A stretch of DNA of 64,000 bases, from positions 21,530,065 to 21,594,064 of the forward strand of contig OZ018416.1 of the NCBI GenBank assembly GCA_963969595.1, written 5' to 3'. The position numbers and the translations under genes are program-made. Under the pieces are notes generated by a model that saw only the letters and a list, made by a program, of their open reading frames with translations, ran no database searches and was not told where the DNA came from. Positions 59,519 to 64,000 of this stretch are shown in pieces (positions within the stretch are counted from its first letter, which is position 1; each line of letters begins with the position of its first letter). This DNA comes from Neckera pumila (lineage: Eukaryota > Streptophyta > Bryopsida > Hypnales > Neckeraceae).

Positions 59519-60230
59519 TTCAATTAACCATAATAATCCAATCTTAGCTATTTAGCTCATCTAGATCAAAAGTTAGCTTGAGTGAATCTAATGAACTAGA
59601 TAATGGTCAAGAAGGTGCCAATACAGCCTGTAGAATCACCTACTCGAGTCGCAGAGCAATGAGAACAGATCCTTCAGGTTGTATTGGCCATGGAACTCCA
59701 TGGCCATTATCGTTTGTAACGAGCACAATTAGACAATTAGAATTCTCAACACGTGGTGTGGTGCTATTTGTCAATTAGTTTGTACCGAGTGCTTGTCGTT
59801 TTCGATTGGAGCCCATTGTGTTTTTAATTGGTGCCCGTCGACCAATCACACTATGTTGGAGGGTGCCATCGACCAATCACACTATGTTGGAGGGTGCCAT
59901 TGACCAATCACACTATGTTGGAGGGTGCCATCGACCAATTCACGAGGAGCCTAATTACGTAAACGAGGGTTGATGAATGTCACGAAGGGCACAAACTACG
60001 ACTCATAATTTGCTTGCGCATAGCCAATTGTAGAACGCCACACTAAGAGAATTATGGTCATGACCATTACGACTAATGCAATGGAATAGTAATACTAAGG
60101 TGAATCAACCTATTAATGCCCCCACCTCAATTCCACCCTGATGTAACCATGGGGAACTTATTACAACAAAAAATGTACACCTCAGGTATCTAAGGGTGGA
60201 ATTCTAATTCGAGTGGTAATAAGGTAGGAG
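59519..60230. other. Intergenic DNA with a 31-bp tandem
   Basis: No gene is called. At 59839-59939 three copies and the start of a fourth of a 31-bp unit (CGACCAATCACACTATGTTG plus GAGGGTGCCAT) occur. Each copy contains a CCAAT box core. Near 59687, GGCCATGGA faces TCCATGGCC. Confidence 0.6.
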
Positions 60231-60535
60231 GTTCTAAAATGGAGCGGGTTCTAAAACCAATCAAGCTCTAGAGGTACATTTTGCACTTTCCAATGTACAA
60301 ATGGTGTGCATTTGAGGAGGTGGTCGGTTTTAGAGCCCACAAAAATGCACTTTTCTGCAACTTCAGAAATTCATAACTAATTCTACAAAGCTTCAAAAAA
60401 TATGAAACAACTTGGGTTAGATGCCAATTTCTCTTGCCTTTCAAGGAAAATTTACTGAAAAATATTTTAAGAAGTTTTACCTCCCAAAAAGTCAGCTTCA
60501 GCTCTTAGATGAGCGATTTATGGACCTCCTACCTT
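60231..60535 (-). mobile_element. 305-bp element with AAGGTAGGAG inverted ends
   Basis: The element starts AAGGTAGGAGGTTCTAAAATG and ends TTTATGGACCTCCTACCTT. Its minus-strand sequence parallels the start of the 54384-55145 array (CATATTTTTTGAAGCTTT, ATTAGTTATGAATTTCTGAAG). It is probably a non-autonomous transposon. The superfamily is not determined. Confidence 0.65.
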
Positions 60536-60665
60536 AGTCTGGTTCACTTAGATCAAGTCCTCGGCATGAACTCCTGAACTCATTATTATAAATTTGACCC
60601 CCTGGGATTCCAAGTTTTTCACTGTGCTATCCTTTGAATGCGTTACCAGTGCGCTACAATCAATG

Positions 60666-61060
60666 CCACTGATTCCTCGGTATACAGTCATTCTGAGTGC
60701 ACTCCGGAGCACAAGGTCAAATTTTTGAAGAGATTCTGTCTCAAAATTCCTCTGACACTGATTCCTCGGTAACACATTCCTCCTTTCTGAGTGCACTCCG
60801 GATCACAAGATCAAAGTTTTTGAAGAGATTCTGTCAAAATTCCTGTGCCACTGATTCCTCGGTAACACAGTCATTCTGAGTGCACTCCGGAGCACAAGGT
60901 CAAATTTTTTGAAGAGATTCTGTCTCAAAATTTCTGTGCCACTGAATCCTCGGTAACACATTCCTCCTTTCTGAGTGCACTCCGGAGCACAAGGTCAAAA
61001 TTTTTGAAGAGATTCTGTCAAAATTCCTGTGCCACTGATTCCTCGGTAACACATTCCTCG
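60666..61060 (+). repeat. About 91-bp tandem array, 4.3 copies
   Basis: CACTGATTCCTCGGT begins units at 60667, 60756, 60849, 60940 and 61033 (periods 89-93). Each contains CTGAGTGCACTCCGGAGCAC, AAGGTCAAATTTTTGAAGAG and ATTCTGTC. Alternate units differ in AGTCATTCTG versus CATTCCTCCTTTCTG, hinting at a two-unit higher-order repeat. Confidence 0.92.
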
Positions 61061-61600
61061 AAGCATATTGGTCCCATGCATTTCCATATTATTGCCTATT
61101 AATTTTTCACTGATTGCTCTCGAAACTCAACGTCCCAAGAAGACATGATTCATCACAAGTCCCGAACCGACCTTGAATCAGCGGAAGTCCGCTTGTCCGG
61201 ACCAGTTCTTCTGTTGAAGTTTTTTATTGCCCTTGCTTTTCCACACCCACTCACTGATGAGCAGATTGAATGCGCAACCTGGGGCCTGCACACACCCGAG
61301 TACCCGACACACCGTTGCACAGGAGCCCCAGTCCTATAATAATGGGGGCCTTTTAAAGCATTGAACCAGTTGGCGAAAACTATGATTAATCCAAATGATT
61401 GCGGAATTCCATAGATGGGCTGCAGTGCTTTCGGGACACAGTCCTCGATCCAAATTATTCAGTTCAGGACTTCCCCGAAATGCAGCTGCAAATGCCACCC
61501 CTGCGCCAGTTTCCAGTGCCACATTCGAAAGTTTTGTCATTTTGGATACCGAAGGCCGGGGCAGGCACAAAAGGAGAGAAACCCACATTTGAAAAGTTCA
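61061..61600. other. Intergenic sequence upstream of the GT47 gene
   Basis: Composition is balanced and several frames of 60-85 codons overlap on both strands without a recognisable domain. It could contain upstream promoter sequence of the GT47 gene. No TATA box is clear. Confidence 0.35.
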
Positions 61601-61625
61601 CTAACGGTAGTGTGCTAGAATTCGA

Positions 61626-62035
61626 TCACGAGTAGATCTTGTATCTAGCAATCACAGAAATGGAATAATTTGCTAGAGTGATTAGATCGCAAGGAAGAAT
61701 GCAATTCTGGACTCTTTGGAACTTGTTTTCAATCGATCGTCACTGACGGGAGAATACTAGCTAGAAGAGATCACGAGTAGATCTTGTATCTAACTATCGA
61801 TCAGAGAAGGCCGAAGAATGCAATGGCTGGAGTGATTAGATTAGAAAGTAGAATGCACTTCTGAAATTTTGAAGCTTGTTTTCAGTTGAGCGTCACGAAC
61901 GGTAGAATGCGACAGTCGGTCACGAGTAGCGCACGGAATGATCCGAGAATGGGTCTGAAGAATGGATCCAATTGAGTAGCTTAGAAGTAAGAGTGCGCTT
62001 GTGAAATTTTGCGAACCTGTTTTTGGGTCGATTGT
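61626..62035 (+). repeat. About 147-bp tandem triplication directly upstream of the GT47 start
   Basis: TCACGAGTAG starts units at 61626, 61771 and 61920. Each contains GAATGCAATTCTGGA or AATGCACTTCTGAAATTTTG, GAGTGATTAGAT and a GTTTT(C/G) tract. The last unit runs to within 15 bases of the ATG. The array probably lies in the promoter or 5' leader, so copy number could influence expression. Confidence 0.7.
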
Positions 62036-62049
62036 GGTGAAGAGTTGCA

Positions 62050-64000
62050 ATGGGGGGATCGCCGAAGCGAGGCGGGTCGAATGGAGGCGGCGTTGTCATG
62101 AGCCGCGGCCGCGTCATCCTCGTGGCCGTGCTCGTGCTGCAGCTCGTGCTCGTCGTGTGCCTCATGAAAGCGCCGAATCTCATCTGGAGTTCCACTGGCG
62201 AAGAAATCGATGCTTCGACCGCACTAGACGAAGCTGCACCCGCTGTGAGCAGCGGTTCCTGGTTATGGCGGATGTTTAGAATTTCCTCCACTTCCCCGAA
62301 CTGCATCGACGCTAACGGCCGAGTGGTTACCGAAGCCGTGAAAGGAAGCGCCATCAAGTGTAGCGATCGAAGCTCGCTCTTGCGCGTCAAGTGGATTGAA
62401 CCAAAACGGGACCCGAAACGGAGACCGAAATGGGAAACAAAACGGGGAGTGACGAGTCCACTTGTAACAGCGAAAGGACCTGCGCTTCGTAAGGTGAACG
62501 CCACTACGGTTTTCAGGAACAGTCATGGCGCCAATGCAGGTTTACGCGAGGGACGCACTCGTCTTCGAAGAGGTAGAGCCATTGGTGATGCGCCTAATAG
62601 CTCGAGTGTGGTGGGAGATTTGCGGCAAGAGCGGGTTCAGATGGGACGTGATCTTCCGGCGACAGGGGATGCCGAAATGGCGAGTGATTTCGAAGCTGCA
62701 AGAGGGACGAAGGGCGCTTCGTGGCGAGTGCGGAAAGAGTTCGCTGCGAATATAAGATCCTCGCTCGAGAGAGATAGTATTCGGTTCCGTGCCCGGACCG
62801 TTGGCTATGGCGATCTGAGGCAGAGAAGCAGAGAAGGATATCAGCGGGCTCGTGGGGGGAAAAATGCGATTGGTGTCTTTGCGAGTGTTCATGCTTCGAA
62901 TGTGAGTGCTACCATTGCTCCAGGGGCGAGAATTACACCGAATGTGAGTGATTCAGTTGCGCCTGTTGCGAGCGTTAGAGCGAATGTGAGTGATTTTGTT
63001 GCGCCTGTTGCGAGCATTAGGTCGAATGTGAGTGATTCCATGGCGCCTGTCACGAGAATTCGACCATCAACACTTGTTCTCGACGATGAGCAGCTTGACG
63101 AGGAGGAGCCCGAAATCGATGAGCTCGCTGAGGCGGAGTCCGAAGTCGCCGTACCGCGTTCGGAAGTGAGCTTCGAAGCTCGACGAGGACCTCTTCCTAG
63201 TTTCAATGCAGGCAGGAGTAACACCAGCTTGGAAATCTCGCAAAGGAACACGAGCTTGGCTGATATCTCATCAGGGAACTCGAGCTTGGCTGATATCTCA
63301 TCAAGGAACTCAAGCTTGGCTGATATCTCATCAAGGAACTCAAGCTTGGCTGATATCTCATCAAGGAACTCAAGCTTGGCTGATATCGCATCAGGGAACT
63401 CAAGCTTGGCTGAAATCTCATCAGGGAACTCAAGCTTGGTTAAAATCTCGTCGGGAAACACGAGCTTGGGAATCTCAGTGAGGAACTCGAGCTTGGAAAT
63501 CTCGTCTAGGAACGCGAGCTTGGATCAACCCTCAGAATCTTTGTCGAGAAATCCGACAAGCTTGGTCGAGTTTGAGCAGGTGGCGAGTCCGCTAAGTGCG
63601 CCATCAGCAGCAGCGCAGAATGCCACCCTCCGGAATGCAACGGCCGCCATAGCCAGCAACAACACGACATGTCCACAAGGCTTGCTATATGTCTACCGTT
63701 TACCTAAGAAATTCAACGCCGAATTACTCGAGAATTGCTCTCAGTTACTCAGCTGGGGCAACCGCTGCGAGGAGCTTTCGAATTCCGGCCTCGGGACACA
63801 TCTCAAATCGTCCCCCCTCCAGAACCAGCAAAGCGCCTCTTCCGGCCCTTGGTACGCCACCGACCAATTCAACGGCGAGGTCATCTTCCACAAGCGCATC
63901 CTCACGCACCCTTGCCGCACTCGCTACCCCGAGCTCGCGAAGGCGTTTTTCATCCCTTACTACGGTGGCCTCGACGTCGCTCGCTTCCTCTTCAATGTCA
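62050..64000 (+). CDS. GT47 exostosin-family glycosyltransferase, MUR3-like, with repeat-built N-glycosylated stem (partial, runs off the right edge)
   Basis: The frame is open from the first ATG after an in-frame TGA (62038-62040) to the window edge, 650 residues and no intron. Residues 22-39 (VILVAVLVLQLVLVVCLM) form a signal anchor, indicating a Golgi type II protein. A stem of about 500 residues follows, rich in Ser, Arg and Glu, with four 14-residue repeats (284-339) and eleven 9-10-residue repeats (391-493). The catalytic domain starts at CPQGLLYVYRLPKKFN (541) and continues through LLENCSQL, GPWYATDQFNGEVIFHKRIL and AKAFFIPYYGGLDVARFLFN. This order matches xyloglucan galactosyltransferase-type GT47 proteins (MUR3/XLT2 clade), which decorate cell-wall xyloglucan. 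The acceptor and sugar of this member are unknown. The stem is several times longer than I know for the clade. The C-terminal sugar-nucleotide-binding half is outside the window. Confidence 0.9.
   Translation, partial: MGGSPKRGGSNGGGVVMSRGRVILVAVLVLQLVLVVCLMKAPNLIWSSTGEEIDASTALDEAAPAVSSGSWLWRMFRISSTSPNCIDANGRVVTEAVKGSAIKCSDRSSLLRVKWIEPKRDPKRRPKWETKRGVTSPLVTAKGPALRKVNATTVFRNSHGANAGLREGRTRLRRGRAIGDAPNSSSVVGDLRQERVQMGRDLPATGDAEMASDFEAARGTKGASWRVRKEFAANIRSSLERDSIRFRARTVGYGDLRQRSREGYQRARGGKNAIGVFASVHASNVSATIAPGARITPNVSDSVAPVASVRANVSDFVAPVASIRSNVSDSMAPVTRIRPSTLVLDDEQLDEEEPEIDELAEAESEVAVPRSEVSFEARRGPLPSFNAGRSNTSLEISQRNTSLADISSGNSSLADISSRNSSLADISSRNSSLADISSRNSSLADIASGNSSLAEISSGNSSLVKISSGNTSLGISVRNSSLEISSRNASLDQPSESLSRNPTSLVEFEQVASPLSAPSAAAQNATLRNATAAIASNNTTCPQGLLYVYRLPKKFNAELLENCSQLLSWGNRCEELSNSGLGTHLKSSPLQNQQSASSGPWYATDQFNGEVIFHKRILTHPCRTRYPELAKAFFIPYYGGLDVARFLFNV
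62899..63066 (+). repeat. 42-bp coding tandem, four copies, each with an NVS sequon
   Basis: Four exact 42-bp periods encode 14-residue units such as NVSDSVAPVASVRA. Every unit starts with Asn-Val-Ser, a potential N-glycosylation site. The period is a multiple of three, so the frame is preserved. Confidence 0.95.
63220..63528 (+). repeat. 27-30-bp coding tandem, eleven copies, each with an N-glycosylation sequon
   Basis: Units encode NSSLADISSR and variants (NTSLEISQR, NTSLADISSG, NSSLADIASG, NSSLAEISSG, NSSLVKISSG, NTSLGISVR, NSSLEISSR, NASLDQ). The three central copies are almost identical in DNA, indicating recent expansion. Every copy keeps N-(S/T/A)-S. The minus strand is also open over this array, but only because of the repeat. 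Confidence 0.95.

Noticed and set aside
62889..63461. 190-codon minus-strand frame opposite the GT47 stem repeats
   Set aside because: It is open only because the 30- and 42-bp repeats keep every frame periodic. The sense frame has the anchor, the sequons and the GT47 domain.

Overview
This is nuclear DNA from a streptophyte, most likely a land plant. The evidence is spliceosomal genes with GT-AG introns of about 0.1-1.5 kb, plant-specific protein families (a CDPK-type kinase, a plant O-fucosyltransferase-like protein, a plastid S1-domain protein and a MUR3-like GT47 glycosyltransferase), and plant-type MITEs (Stowaway ends CTCCCTCCGT, CACTA-type ends). The species cannot be fixed from the sequence. 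Intergenic DNA is very AT-rich with many A/T runs, while the coding exons are far more balanced.

Layout: four genes, all on the + strand. (1) At 1808-2632, an intronless 274-residue kinase that is essentially a CDPK catalytic domain without the calcium-sensing C-terminus. (2) At 26170-30511, a nine-coding-exon O-fucosyltransferase-like protein (667 residues as modelled) with a TATA box near 24.03 kb and a long leader that probably contains an intron. (3) At 38079-48983, a fifteen-exon gene (978 residues as modelled) for a plastid-type S1 RNA-binding protein resembling Arabidopsis At1g12800. (4) From 62050 past the right edge, the N-terminal part of a Golgi GT47 protein with an exceptionally long, repeat-built stem carrying about 21 N-glycosylation sequons. 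The two glycosyltransferase-type genes probably act in the secretory pathway and the S1 protein in plastid gene expression. I see no operon-like or pathway link between neighbours.

The rest, about three quarters of the window, is repeat-rich. Its most striking component is a family of non-autonomous elements bounded by TTAA and beginning CCCCTAAAGG or CCCTTAAATGCCC, both inverted at the far end. At least ten copies or partial copies (0.2-1.1 kb) lie at about 3.1, 7.5, 10.5, 19.2, 32.9, 34.6, 36.3, 41.0, 49.7, 52.9 and 58.7 kb, including one inside an intron of gene 3. The TTAA target and the CCC start are hallmarks of the piggyBac superfamily, which is not a standard component of flowering-plant genomes. 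No transposase is present in the window. Other mobile DNA includes CACTA-like hairpins (one with near-perfect 113-bp arms nested in a TTAA element), a minimal Stowaway, several foldback elements and a 2.2-kb element with 200-bp inverted arms.

Tandem repeats are also unusually common and often gene-associated: 73 bp x6 downstream of gene 2, 216 bp x3.6 in the first intron of gene 3, about 91 bp x4.3 and about 147 bp x3 upstream of gene 4, 42-bp and 30-bp coding repeats within gene 4, and a 41-residue coding duplication in gene 3. All coordinates, splice sites and repeat boundaries were read by eye. No alignment or database search was run.
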